Numbered from the stretch's first letter, positions 43,142 to 52,900 are shown. The stretch is DNA of 64,000 nucleotides from an uncultured Acetatifactor sp. (GCA_934433135.1 CAKRZO010000006.1:94433-158432), one strand, 5' to 3'. Translations and numbers: made by a program. The notes: generated from the letters alone by a model not told the origin.

Positions 43142-44308
43142 ATGATTTATGTCGGCATTGATATTGCCAAACTCAACCCTTTCGCCGCTGCGATTTCTTC
43201 CGATGGCGAGATACTCATTGAGCCGTTTCAATTCTCAAACGACTATGATGGCTTCTATCTGCTGCTCTCTCATCTGGCACCACTTGACCAGAACAGCATC
43301 ATCATAGGTATTGAATCTACGGCACACTACGGTGACAACCTTGTTCGGTTTCTTATCAGCAAGGATTTTAAAGTGTGTGTTCTCAACCCTATTCAGACTT
43401 CGTCTATGCGCAAAAATAATGTTCGTAAGACGAAGACTGATAAAGTCGACACGTTTGTGATTGCTAAAACCCTTATGATGCAGGATTCTCTTCGGTTTAT
43501 GTCCTTAGAGGATCTGGATTACATCGAGCTCAAAGAGCTCGGTAGATTCCGCCAGAAGCTTGTCAAGCAACGTACCCGCTTAAAAATTCAGCTGACTTCT
43601 TATGTAGACCAGGTATTTCCTGAACTACAATACTTCTTTAAATCTGGCCTGCATCAGAATTCTGTCTACACCCTCCTCAAGGAGACCCCGACACCAAACG
43701 CCATTGCTTCTATGCATCTGACCCATCTTGCTCACATCCTCGAAGTTGCTTCCCATGGCCATTTCGATAAGCAAAAAGCAAGAGATTTAAGAGTTCTTGC
43801 ACAGAAGTCTGTCGGTGTCAGCGACAGTTCTCTATCTATTCAGATAACTCATGCCATTGAACAGATTGAGTTACTGGATAGCCAGTTACTTCATACAGAG
43901 CTTGAAATGGCAAATCTTGTCACCTGCCTGCACTCTGTACTTATGACCATTCCCGGAATTGGCTTCGTGAATGGTGGAATGATTCTTGGCGAGATTGGTG
44001 ATATACACCGTTTCTCTGCGCCCAAGAAGCTGCTTGCATTCGCCGATTTGGATCCGACTGTTTACCAGTCCGGAAACTTTCAGGCTCGTAGAACACGTAT
44101 GTCCAAAAGAGGCTCTAAAGTACTACGCTATGCCCTCATGAATGCAGCTCACAATGTTGTAAAAAACAATACCACTTTCAAGGCTTATTATGATGCCAAG
44201 AGAGCGGAAGGCCGGTCTCACTACAATGCCCTCGGGCACTGCGCCGGTAAACTTGTCAGAGTCATTTGGAAGATGCTTACTGACGAAGTAGAATTTAACC
44301 TTAAATAA
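43142..44308 (+). CDS. IS110 family transposase (DEDD recombinase)
   Basis: The 388-residue recombinase has an N-terminal RuvC-like domain with DEDD residues Asp7 (YVGIDIAK), Glu58 (IIGIEST), Asp100 and Asp103 (KTKTDKVDTF), a coiled-coil middle and a C-terminal Tnp domain with PGIGFVNGGMILGEIGD and the catalytic Ser310 in VYQSGNF. It appears intact. IS110 enzymes recombine with bridge RNAs that read both donor and target. The ATG at 43142 has GGGAGG 9 bases upstream. It belongs to the group with long upstream non-coding DNA. Confidence 0.96.
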   Translation: MIYVGIDIAKLNPFAAAISSDGEILIEPFQFSNDYDGFYLLLSHLAPLDQNSIIIGIESTAHYGDNLVRFLISKDFKVCVLNPIQTSSMRKNNVRKTKTDKVDTFVIAKTLMMQDSLRFMSLEDLDYIELKELGRFRQKLVKQRTRLKIQLTSYVDQVFPELQYFFKSGLHQNSVYTLLKETPTPNAIASMHLTHLAHILEVASHGHFDKQKARDLRVLAQKSVGVSDSSLSIQITHAIEQIELLDSQLLHTELEMANLVTCLHSVLMTIPGIGFVNGGMILGEIGDIHRFSAPKKLLAFADLDPTVYQSGNFQARRTRMSKRGSKVLRYALMNAAHNVVKNNTTFKAYYDAKRAEGRSHYNALGHCAGKLVRVIWKMLTDEVEFNLK

Positions 44309-44431
44309 GAGGTCTGTATACCATCATCGCTAGATTTTGAAAAAGGGCTTTTCGGGAGCTTTGTTAAAGTTACCCTTCTTTCTGCCTAATTTATACTTGA
44401 CTTTTCATAGCTGGTCTCCTTTACTTGCTTT

Positions 44432-45079
44432 CTATAAGCTCTCCAAAAATCCTTTTATCCTCTCTGCAATTTTACGATAGCCTGTGTCATTCGGATGCAA
44501 CCCATCAGGACAGAACAATTCCTTATGTACCTTAATATTAGGATTTATTCCAAGACTTGAATATAAATCCAATATGGGAAGGGAATAATACTCCGCCGTC
44601 TTTCTTATCATTTCAATATAGGCATATAGCGGAAGTCCGTCCGAAGCATTCGGTTTTTCTTCATTTTCTCTGTGCATAGGTGTAAGAAAAACAATCTCGG
44701 CCGTTGGAAACTTTTCCATAAGCCCCTTCATCAAAAAATGTAACGCACCGCAGAATGTATCAGGCGTATCATCTTCAAATTTACCGAATGGCGCATCACC
44801 GTGATCATAATCATTTGTTCCTCCGAACACGACTATGATATCAGCATCCTCCATCTTGTCATATCTCTCGCAAAACGAGTTTGTATCCCATTCAACCGTT
44901 TGGGGATTTATCTTTTGCTGCCTTGCGATTCTTGTTCCGCTTATACCGTAATTCCGCACCTCCTTTATTTCGGCTATTTCTGAAAAGACATCGCTATACC
45001 TTTTATCCTGTGCCGACGCACCGTAACCTTCTGTTATGCTGTCGCCCAAAAAATTAATTGTTTTATTCTTTAAATCCAT
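44432..45079 (-). CDS. SGNH/GDSL esterase, probable rhamnogalacturonan acetylesterase type
   Basis: The 215-residue single-domain SGNH hydrolase has block I LGDSITEGYG, block III FGGTNDYDHG and the catalytic C-terminal DGLHPNDTGY with the Asp/His pair. There is no signal peptide. It follows a GH28 gene by 46 bases and precedes (beyond the IS element) GH78, so deacetylation of pectic oligosaccharides is the likely job. The start at 45079 is chosen for the strong GGAGGAG site. Confidence 0.88.
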   Translation of the reverse strand: MDLKNKTINFLGDSITEGYGASAQDKRYSDVFSEIAEIKEVRNYGISGTRIARQQKINPQTVEWDTNSFCERYDKMEDADIIVVFGGTNDYDHGDAPFGKFEDDTPDTFCGALHFLMKGLMEKFPTAEIVFLTPMHRENEEKPNASDGLPLYAYIEMIRKTAEYYSLPILDLYSSLGINPNIKVHKELFCPDGLHPNDTGYRKIAERIKGFLESL

Positions 45080-45125
45080 TTCGTTTCTCCTCCGAATATT
45101 ATAATATGTTTTATCATTGATATCT

Positions 45126-46424
45126 TCAGGCAAAGTAATACATCAGCATCTCTTTGCGCATGGTTTCATCTGCTTCTACGTAAAATTTCCTGAATTTCAC
45201 ATCAGGTACATTACCTGCATATACCGCATACAAATGATCCGTAATCACTTCCTGTCTGCAGGTAGGCCTTAAATCATGATAGTTTCTCGTCCAATCGGTT
45301 TTGGTCTCCAGCCTTAAGCTGACATTTTCAAAGGTAATGTTTTGTATCTTTTCCTTCGTATCTGCGTAAAGCAAAATACCATTTTCGCTGCAGCAGTTGA
45401 TATTGGTAAAGCGGACATTTTTAATATGCCCCAGTATGGTGCTTTCTTTTCTGGGCAGCGCGGTAACGGCAATAGGCTCTGCGCCTCCCCACCAATGTTC
45501 TTTGGAAAAATGTCTGGTATCAATCTGGATATCGGAAAACAATACATTTTCGATACAACCTCCATCCCGCAGCTGCAGGGAAATGCCACGGTTTGTTTTG
45601 CTGATAATACAATTCTGAACCGTGATATTCCGAAACAATGCCGCACTCTCCGTACCGATTTTAATCGCTGCGCTGGTAGATGTAAGTGTGCAATTGGCAA
45701 TGACAATATTCTCACAATTTCCATACTCCATGGCGCTTTCCGTATTTTTCAGCACGATACAATCATCCGCAGATTGAATATGGCAATTGACAATGCGCAC
45801 ATTCTGACAGTGATCCGGGTCAATACCATCGCTGCTGCCCATGCGCAGGTTATTAAGAATACGTATTCCGTCAATCAGCACATCCTGACAACCAACCATA
45901 TGTACTGTCCAGAAAGCACTGTTTGTCAGGGTTACCTGCTCTATACTCAGATGGGAAACCTTTTCCAGGAAAAGCAGCGGCATGCGCGGGTAAAAAGCAC
46001 CGTCAATATGCCATGGCGTCACTTTTCCGTAAAAAATTTCTTCATTGCCGTCAATCTTCCCGTAGCCGGAAATCGATACGGCCTCACAATCCTTTGCGTA
46101 AATAAAATAATACGCCGGTCTGCCGTTGTAATCGCTGTTGGCATAGGATGGTCCTGCATTCTCCTTTTCCATTGCCGCCTCGTCCTTTGCAAACAGTCTG
46201 AAATCTTCCAAATCGTCTCCGGCCTTCAGTACGGCACCCATTTCCAGATGAAGCTCCACGCAGGATCTTAAAACAATGCTTCCGGAACGGTAAATTCTTC
46301 CCCCAGGGATTAACACCCGTCCGCCGCCTTGTTCGTGACAGGCATCGATTGCTTTTTGTATCGCAAGGGTATCCTTTGTGATTCCGTCGCCGACCGCACC
46401 ATAATCTAATATGTTATGTACCAT
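45126..46424 (-). CDS. GH28 family polygalacturonase/rhamnogalacturonase
   Basis: The 432-residue right-handed beta-helix enzyme begins MVHNILDYGAVGDGITKDT, typical of intracellular GH28 exo-enzymes. Catalytic Asp residues are in SSDGIDPDHC and SADDCIVLK. The usual GHG segment is replaced by a TSAAIKIGTES-type turn, as in exo-acting pectin-fragment enzymes. It has no signal peptide. I prefer the start at 46424 because the longer frame runs through a family B repeat fragment. First gene of the pectin/rhamnose operon. Confidence 0.9.
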   Translation of the reverse strand: MVHNILDYGAVGDGITKDTLAIQKAIDACHEQGGGRVLIPGGRIYRSGSIVLRSCVELHLEMGAVLKAGDDLEDFRLFAKDEAAMEKENAGPSYANSDYNGRPAYYFIYAKDCEAVSISGYGKIDGNEEIFYGKVTPWHIDGAFYPRMPLLFLEKVSHLSIEQVTLTNSAFWTVHMVGCQDVLIDGIRILNNLRMGSSDGIDPDHCQNVRIVNCHIQSADDCIVLKNTESAMEYGNCENIVIANCTLTSTSAAIKIGTESAALFRNITVQNCIISKTNRGISLQLRDGGCIENVLFSDIQIDTRHFSKEHWWGGAEPIAVTALPRKESTILGHIKNVRFTNINCCSENGILLYADTKEKIQNITFENVSLRLETKTDWTRNYHDLRPTCRQEVITDHLYAVYAGNVPDVKFRKFYVEADETMRKEMLMYYFA

Positions 46425-46501
46425 CGTTGTATTTTTTCTCCATTCCGCAAGCACTGAAGCAATATAAAAATTCAGACCTGCCGTTGCAATCGAAACTATC
46501 T

Positions 46502-46532
46502 GTGACATTTACAGCACAAATAGCCGTATGAT
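46502..46532 (+). repeat. Family B repeat fragment upstream of GH28
   Basis: GACATTTACAGCACAAATAGCCGTATGAT shares AGCACAAATAGCCGT with the copy at 28060 but lacks the following A-run and hairpin. Confidence 0.55.
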
Positions 46533-46536
46533 ACAG

Positions 46537-46565
46537 ACTATAACAATGACACCCCCTTTTTACAA
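46537..46565 (-). promoter_or_regulatory. Promoter of the pectin/rhamnose operon
   Basis: On the minus strand -35 TTGTAA (46560-46565) and -10 TATAGT (46537-46542) are 17 bases apart, about 110 bases before GH28. Confidence 0.6.
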
Positions 46566-46651
46566 TTGGCAAAAACAGACACCCTTTTTTGCAAGCCGTA
46601 TTCGCTCTGAATTCCGGCATGTATCAAAAAAGGATGTCCGATTTTCCCTTG

Positions 46652-47113
46652 TTAAAGCCAACCGAATCTTCCCAGGATCCAGTACCCCAGTCCCAGCACA
46701 AAGCTGGAAAAAATTCCGTACAAAATCACCGGCCCGGCAATGGTAAAAATCTTGCAGCCGATTCCGAATACCTGACCTTCCTTTTTGTATTCAATGGCCG
46801 GGGCCGCCACGGAATTGGCAAAGCCGGTAATGGGCACCAAAGCCCCGGCACCTCCCCATTTCACGATTTTCGGGTAAATGTTAAAACCGGTGAGCAATAC
46901 GGAGAGAAAAATCAAAATCAAAGAGCACCAGCTTCCCGCTGTTTTGGAATCCAGTCCCCATTCCTTTCCGTAATGCAGAATCACCTGCCCGATATCGCAA
47001 ATGATCCCCCCTGTGAGAAACGCTTTCAGCATCTGCAGCCACAGATTGTGCGTAGGTGTGACTTCCTTTACATATTTTTCATATTCCTTCTGTTCCTGTT
47101 TTGTCGGTTCCAT
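46652..47113 (-). CDS. spoVAC: Stage V sporulation protein AC
   Basis: SpoVAC is a membrane channel component that lets dipicolinic acid into the forespore and acts as a mechanosensitive channel in germination. The 153-residue protein has the family start EYEKYVKEVTPTHNL, four to five membrane helices, ICDIGQ and GALVPITGFANSVAAPA. I start at 47113 (AAAGGA upstream); 47146 is also possible. It is cut off from spoVAB by a 235-base block of repeat hairpins, and spoVAD/AE do not follow. Confidence 0.92.
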   Translation of the reverse strand: MEPTKQEQKEYEKYVKEVTPTHNLWLQMLKAFLTGGIICDIGQVILHYGKEWGLDSKTAGSWCSLILIFLSVLLTGFNIYPKIVKWGGAGALVPITGFANSVAAPAIEYKKEGQVFGIGCKIFTIAGPVILYGIFSSFVLGLGYWILGRFGWL

Positions 47114-47154
47114 ACTTTTTCCTTTCTGTCGTAGTTTTTTATTCATGCTAATCC

Positions 47155-47293
47155 TCACTTCTGAGCGACTTTGTCGCGAAGAGGCGAAGAGAAATTCGCG
47201 TAGGCGATTTCTCTTCTGCCATAAAAGCAATTTGTTTTCGTTCAGAAACAAATTGCCGTGTGAAAAATCAGCGTTTCATCGTGATTTTTCACA
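47155..47293 (+). repeat. Full family B repeat: four consecutive hairpins
   Basis: In order: GCGAC/GTCGC (47165-47177); GAAGAGAAAT/ATTTCTCTTC (47186-47216); GCAATTTGTTT/AAACAAATTGC (47227-47256); TGTGAAAAATCA/TGATTTTTCACA (47259-47293), all perfect. The third and fourth share the core ACAAATTGCCGTGTGAAAAA. It lies between spoVAB and spoVAC, inside what is normally one operon. Confidence 0.9.
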
Positions 47294-47348
47294 TTAAAAG
47301 GCGTTTTCGTGCGGTTGAATCGGTTATTGCTGCTGTTTGGCTCTTTCT

Positions 47349-47837
47349 TCAAACAGTCCTGTGCAGTTCATTGATAAAGTAAAACAAAGATCCGGTAAGT
47401 TTTCCGGCTGCCATGGATAGAATCGCCAGTCCGATTCCGTGGCGGAAGGAAATTCTTCTTGCAAAAATCGGAATACTATCTAGCATTTCCGCAATGGCTA
47501 ACGCCAGACAGCCTACGAACATACCGCTGAAAAGTCCGAAAACCGCCAGCACCGCCTGTCCAAGCGTTGTGAAGAGTGAAATCGCATCCGGAAAGGCTGA
47601 CTGCCAGAATGCTCCGAAAGCACAGTACTCCCGAAAAACGCTTAAGATACAGCCGACTATGGTTCCGGATACTACCATATTTTCATATAGGATAATATGA
47701 CCTGCCGTATGCGTTTTCCCGGCAAACCGGGGAATCAGTCCGACAGCTACCAAAACCGTAAAAACGCCGGCTGCAGCCAGAAGCCCAAAACTTAAGCTGC
47801 AGCATATCAAAAGTACATAAGCAACGATTGCCTTCAT
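47349..47837 (-). CDS. spoVAB: Stage V sporulation protein AB
   Basis: SpoVAB is a small membrane protein of the forespore SpoVA complex for dipicolinic acid uptake. The 162 residues consist of four to five hydrophobic helices with the conserved FGLLAAAGVFTVLVAVGLIPR and a later FARRISFRHGIGLAILSMAAGK. It overlaps spoVAA by 4 bases. Confidence 0.9.
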   Translation of the reverse strand: MKAIVAYVLLICCSLSFGLLAAAGVFTVLVAVGLIPRFAGKTHTAGHIILYENMVVSGTIVGCILSVFREYCAFGAFWQSAFPDAISLFTTLGQAVLAVFGLFSGMFVGCLALAIAEMLDSIPIFARRISFRHGIGLAILSMAAGKLTGSLFYFINELHRTV

Positions 47838-48472
47838 TTCGAAACATCCATTTCCTTTCCTTCTCTGGATGCGGTCTCAATCAGCGTCATATCCACATCC
47901 TTTTCATAATTTTTCATAGCTACTTCAATCGGGGTCGGATCCTTGGTCAGCTTTCGCTTGCCCACGTGGTTAAAGAAGATAAGAATTCCGGCAGCAAGCC
48001 CTATGGAATAGGTAATCTCCAGAATGTTCAATCCACCCGGTTCCCGGTTCATAAAAAGGCGGTAAATTTCTTCAAATACTTCATTGATACCGATATCATT
48101 GTGATAAGCCATAATCGTAAATGCCGTTCCGAAAAAACTGACCAGGCACACAAAGGCAGCCTTTAGCCACTGCAGCCTCATTCCGTTTTTTTTCACCTGC
48201 ACCCATTCCAAAAGCACATCCGCTTCCCCAATCACTTCCACACTGATTTCCGGACAACACTCTTCCATTTTTGCAATCAAATCCAGCACGCTGATCACAC
48301 AGCGCCCGGGGCCTTCTTTGGAAAAGTGCCACACCTTCAAAGCTTTCAGGCGGGCGCTTACGTTTCTGTCCGCGCAGCGAAGACTCCCTAAATCCTTCAG
48401 ATATACATCCGGAGTTCCCACTTCTATATTCCTGTCACATTTTAAATAAACTGTCATATCTGCCATTTTCAT
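47834..48472 (-). CDS. spoVAA: Stage V sporulation protein AA
   Basis: SpoVAA is the first SpoVA subunit. The 212-residue protein begins TVYLKCDRNIEVGTPDVYLKD, a soluble N-terminal domain, followed by two membrane segments (about 130-150 and 170-190) and a DPTPIEVAMKNYE tail, as in the family. Expression is expected in the forespore (sigma G in B. subtilis), but I could not define the promoter. The start lies 14 bases from a solo family A end. Confidence 0.9.
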   Translation of the reverse strand: MKMADMTVYLKCDRNIEVGTPDVYLKDLGSLRCADRNVSARLKALKVWHFSKEGPGRCVISVLDLIAKMEECCPEISVEVIGEADVLLEWVQVKKNGMRLQWLKAAFVCLVSFFGTAFTIMAYHNDIGINEVFEEIYRLFMNREPGGLNILEITYSIGLAAGILIFFNHVGKRKLTKDPTPIEVAMKNYEKDVDMTLIETASREGKEMDVSK

Positions 48473-48484
48473 CTCATTTCCTTA

Positions 48485-48505
48485 TGCCTGAACTGTTACC
48501 GTAAG
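48485..48505 (-). repeat. Solo family A end upstream of spoVAA
   Basis: On the minus strand CTTACGGTAACAGTTCAGGC contains the exact GTAACAGTTCAG terminus without a partner. It lies between the divergent spoVAA and acyltransferase genes. Confidence 0.6.
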
Positions 48506-48621
48506 TATGTACATTTTGGGCTATACAAATACGTCTTCCTATGATAAAGTAAAAAAAAGAAATCCAAACGGAAATGCTGTACAGAAATGAGAAGTTCCAA
48601 AACCAAAAGAAAGGATTCCGT

Positions 48622-49947
48622 ATGAAAATCAAAACCAAAGAGATGGATTATGCAGATGTGCTTGCTTTACCCGTTCCGAAACACAAATTACCCAGGAAAC
48701 CGAATCTGTTTTTCCGCACGTTGCTGAAGGTGTTGTCACAACCGGATCTGCATGCCGTTCATTTTACCTGCAAAAAAATAAACATGGAAAAGAAAAAAGC
48801 AGGAGAACCCTGCCTGATTTTGATGAATCACTCCAGTTTTATTGATTTAAAAATTGTCTCCGATCTGTTGTATCCCCAGCCTTTTAACATTGTATGCACT
48901 TCGGACGGCTTTGTGGGAAAGGAATGGCTGATGCGCCATTTAGGCTGCATCCCCACCCGGAAATTCGCTTCGGATGTGACCCTGGTCCGCGACATGGTCT
49001 ATACCGTAAATAAATTAAAAAGCTCTATCCTCATGTACCCGGAAGCCAGCTACAGTTTCGACGGCACTGCCACGCCGCTGCCGGAAAGCCTGGGAAAATG
49101 CCTAAAACTTCTGAAAGTTCCCGTGATTATGATCCGTACCTACGGTGCATTTTCCAGGGATCCGCTATATAATAATCTGAAACTGCGGAAAGTCAATGTC
49201 CGAGCAGAAATGGAATATCTTCTCTCTCCGGAAGATATAGCTTCCAAAACAAAAGAAGAACTGAATGCCATTCTGGCAAAACAGTTCTCCTTCGACCATT
49301 TCCGCTGGCAGCAGGAAAATAACATCCGGATTGATGAACCTTTTCGGGCTGACTTTCTGAACCGGGTTCTGTATAAATGCCCTGCCTGCGGTAAGGAAGG
49401 ACACATGCTCGGAAAAGGAACCACCCTTACCTGCACCTGCTGCGGCAAAGAATATTTTCTCACTGAATACGGATACCTGAAAGCTACGAACGGCACAACC
49501 GAATTTCCCCACATTCCCGACTGGTACAAATGGCAGCGAGAGTGCGTCCGCAAAGAACTGGAAGACGGCACTTATCGGATGGAGGCCGATGTGGAAATCT
49601 ATATGCTGGCTGCCAGTCTAAATCTGTATCACGTAGGATGCGGCCATCTTACCCATTCCATGGAAGGCTTTCACCTGACAGGCTGCGAAGGACGGCTTGA
49701 TTATACCCAGCCTCCTCTTTCCTCCTACAGCCTCTACTCTGACTTTTACTGGTACGAGTTGGGAGACGTCATCTGTATCGGCAATGAAAAATTTCAGTAT
49801 TATTGTTTTCCGCAAAACTGCGGGGATATCGTTGCCAAAACCAGACTGGCTGCAGAAGAACTCTATCAGATGCTTCGCAGCAAAGAATCCTCCAGACAAT
49901 CGTCAAACAGGATTTCACAATCCCATACCTCCCCGCCGCTTCCCTGA
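48622..49947 (+). CDS. PlsC-type acyltransferase with zinc-ribbon tail
   Basis: The 441-residue protein has a 1-acyl-glycerol-3-phosphate acyltransferase domain: HX4D motif NHSSFID, GCIPTRKF and a MYPEASYSFDGT block equivalent to the PEG motif. Around residue 255 a zinc ribbon follows (CPACG and CTCCG pairs), then an uncharacterised C-terminal region. PlsC enzymes make phosphatidic acid for membranes. The zinc ribbon is unusual for the family and may bind a partner. The ATG at 48622 follows AAAGGA. Its 3' end overlaps the opposite-strand fucokinase gene by 82 bases. Confidence 0.88.
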   Translation: MKIKTKEMDYADVLALPVPKHKLPRKPNLFFRTLLKVLSQPDLHAVHFTCKKINMEKKKAGEPCLILMNHSSFIDLKIVSDLLYPQPFNIVCTSDGFVGKEWLMRHLGCIPTRKFASDVTLVRDMVYTVNKLKSSILMYPEASYSFDGTATPLPESLGKCLKLLKVPVIMIRTYGAFSRDPLYNNLKLRKVNVRAEMEYLLSPEDIASKTKEELNAILAKQFSFDHFRWQQENNIRIDEPFRADFLNRVLYKCPACGKEGHMLGKGTTLTCTCCGKEYFLTEYGYLKATNGTTEFPHIPDWYKWQRECVRKELEDGTYRMEADVEIYMLAASLNLYHVGCGHLTHSMEGFHLTGCEGRLDYTQPPLSSYSLYSDFYWYELGDVICIGNEKFQYYCFPQNCGDIVAKTRLAAEELYQMLRSKESSRQSSNRISQSHTSPPLP

Positions 49948-52900
49948 AAGATCCGGTACAATCTTTCCGCAAGCTGCTTTTTCGTAACACCTTCTTTCAG
50001 AATCACCTGCAGAAAACCTCCGCCGCCTGCCCCGGCAATAAATCTGCCGCAGGTTAAGTCCTCGCAGGCAAGGAACATCTGATCGATACAGGTATTGGTA
50101 CTGCCGCTGTCCAGCTGTCTGGACAGCAGCCAGTGCTCATTTAAAAGCTGCGCAAAACGGTCTATATCTCCCTGTTCCAAGCTTTGGCGCATAGACCGGG
50201 CAAGCGCCGGCATTTTCTGCAAGGCATCCAACGCCTGCGGGCAGGCTCCGATATAACTTCCCACCACTTCTCTTAACAGATTTCTGGCAAGTCTGCGCTG
50301 TCCGGTATAAATCAATGCAAAACGCTCCTGCAGCTTACTCTTCGTCTCTTCGGAAAGCTTCACTTTCTCTACCGTAAGCTGCTGGTGCAGTCCCGGTTCG
50401 GAAGTAATCCATTTGACGCCGCCGGTAAGTCCGCCTGCCTGATCCTGCCATCCGCCGCCGGTGCTCATAATCTGCTCCATACAAAGAACCGTCTCATAAA
50501 TCTCATTATCCGTCAATTCCCTGCCTAAGAAAGCAAACAGTCCCTTCACACAGGCAGCCGACAATATGCTGCTGGTTCCGAGTCCCGATCCTTTCGGTAC
50601 GCCCCTCACCTGCGTGGAAAGATAAATCCCGCCTCCCAGACGGCTTAAAATCTCCTGCAGACTTTCCGTTCCCTGCATGGGAATGATTCCGCAGGCAATC
50701 AATGCCGCTTTGTGCAGTGCAAAAGAATCATAAGGATTCGTACAGTTGCGGATTTCTTCCACGGTTTCGGCACAGCCGGATACTCCTACATCCTGACTTT
50801 CATACTCGATATGCAGCTGATCCAATCTCCGTACGCAGATTTCCACCGGCAGAATGCCCCGCAGTTTTATGGCGGCATTCAATACCGTTCCGCCATGCTC
50901 AATGCAAAACGGCGGCGTGTCGGTCCAGCCTCCGCCCCAGTTGACCCGTACCGGCAAAGATACCTTTACTTCTCTATAAGCAATCCGTGCGTTCTTTAAA
51001 TCCGGCAGTCTTTTTACCGCATCCTCATAAATCATCTGCTTCATACGCCCGAAGCATCTTGCTTCCGGCACATCATACCCCTGTCCGTTAAGCAGGCAGT
51101 GCTTCTCTTTCATAAAACGGGAAACCGCGTATTCCACCCGGCATGCCAAAAGCGCCGGCAGCCTGCTTACCTTTTCGTTAAGACAGGCAAGTACCGGTTC
51201 GGTAATTCCTCTTTTTCCGAATACTTTCAAGGCATCCCGATAAAAGCTTCCGTTTTGCAAAAGCGCCGTAAAACGTTCCGCCAGAATCCGAATCTCCAGT
51301 TCCCGGACAAAGGCGCTGCACCTTGCGGCATCCGCCAGATAAAACCCGGAATGCAGGCTGGTTCTGTCTTCCTTCTCCCATGCCTGAATTTCTTCCGGAG
51401 AAGCCTCTCCTTTCGCCATGCGGCACAAAATCTCTGCATATTCCAGAGCCTGTTTCTGTGTGGTGCAGGCCGGATAGAGCCTTGCATCCCACAGCGTCAT
51501 TTCTTCTTTTTTCCACAACACTTCCAGGGAAAGCCGATTCTTATTCACAAACTCTTTTAAGGATATCCCCAGAAAAGTTCCCGTCCCGTCATAAGCCCCT
51601 TTGGGATTGTCCTCCACTCCGTAAACCCGGACAACATACTTTCCGGAATCTTTCAGAATCAATCCATGAAAAACACAGCCGTCCGGTACGCTCTGTCCGG
51701 ACAGATACAAATCGGAGACAATGGAGCCGCCTCCTACACGGGAACCCGCCGCAATATAACAATTTTCCAGATAGGCATTCCTACCTACCGATGCTTCTTC
51801 CACACAGGCATTATGCGCCGCAAACCGGTTCGCTTCTCCTGCCATTCCTTCTGATGTTTCTTGCGGAATCTCTCCTGAAATTTCTTCGGCAGTCTCTGTT
51901 CCTGGACATTCCGAAGAGAAAATTTTCTGGTACCGAACCTGCTTTGTCCAGTCCAGGAATTCATAGTCTTCCACTTCCTTTGTCACCAGCTGCAAAAGCT
52001 CCCTGGTGGTGCCGAAATGAATAAACTGTGCCGGGGAAAGGCGGATCAGTTTCATGGGATAACGATGAAGCGCTTCCCAGATCAAAGTCCTGCAGTCATG
52101 CAGTCTTTGGTTGAGACTGCCTTCCGCCGCCTCTTCATAATACTGTTCTAAAGTCGCCTGCTTTGCTAACGGATACAGAAAGTCCCCGTAAAAACTGATT
52201 CTGGCTTCCTCATGAATGAAAAATGCGGCTTTCTTTTCATCTGGCTTACCATTCGTACTGATCAATCCGTATAACGCGTTTAAAATATGGCAATCAAATA
52301 ATACGGCGCCGGTATCCAGATCCACGCAGTCCTGATCGTTTACCGCACCCATTTTCCGCAATCTCTCTTCCGACTGCTTGTGCAGAAAGCATTTTACCTC
52401 CCCCTGCTCATCACTTAAAAATACGCCGTGATCCTTTCCTGTCTGTACAGATTCCCGGATGGAAATCGCCGCCGCCCCGTAAAACGTGCCGTCAATCTGT
52501 AAAGGATTAAAAAGCAAAAGCACATCTCCTGACAGCACCAGCATGCCTTCCCGGAACCGAGACGGCACTGCAGACATTCCGATCATAAACTCATCAAACA
52601 GGGTAGAACACCTGCCGTCCGGCAGCTGTCTGGGAACCGGTGAAAAGAGTTTTCCGGTGACGGAGTATTGGGGAATCCGCTTACTGTCTCCTCCGGAGTG
52701 AATCACCAGAATCCGAAGTCCCGCAAAAGGATTTTCTCTGCCTTCTCTCTTTGCAATGTAGCGAAGCACATTTAAAGTCGCACCGCCGGAACCGACCCGT
52801 TTTCCTTCCGGATCCGCAAGTACGGCATAATGAACCTTTTCCGGCAGCTGTCCTTCCCTGCATCTTTCCTGAATCTGTTCCCGGTAACTGTCTGCCTGTT

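Larger units (their letters stand above)
42953..44405 (+). mobile_element. IS110-family insertion sequence
   Basis: One transposase gene is flanked by 181 bases of non-coding DNA on its left and about 100 on its right. The 8-base direct repeat TGACTTTT occurs at 42953-42960 and 44398-44405 and is my proposed pair of boundaries, giving an element of about 1.45 kb, a normal IS110 size. It is inserted, in opposite orientation, between the SGNH esterase and GH78 genes of a probable operon. The exact ends are uncertain. Confidence 0.7.
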
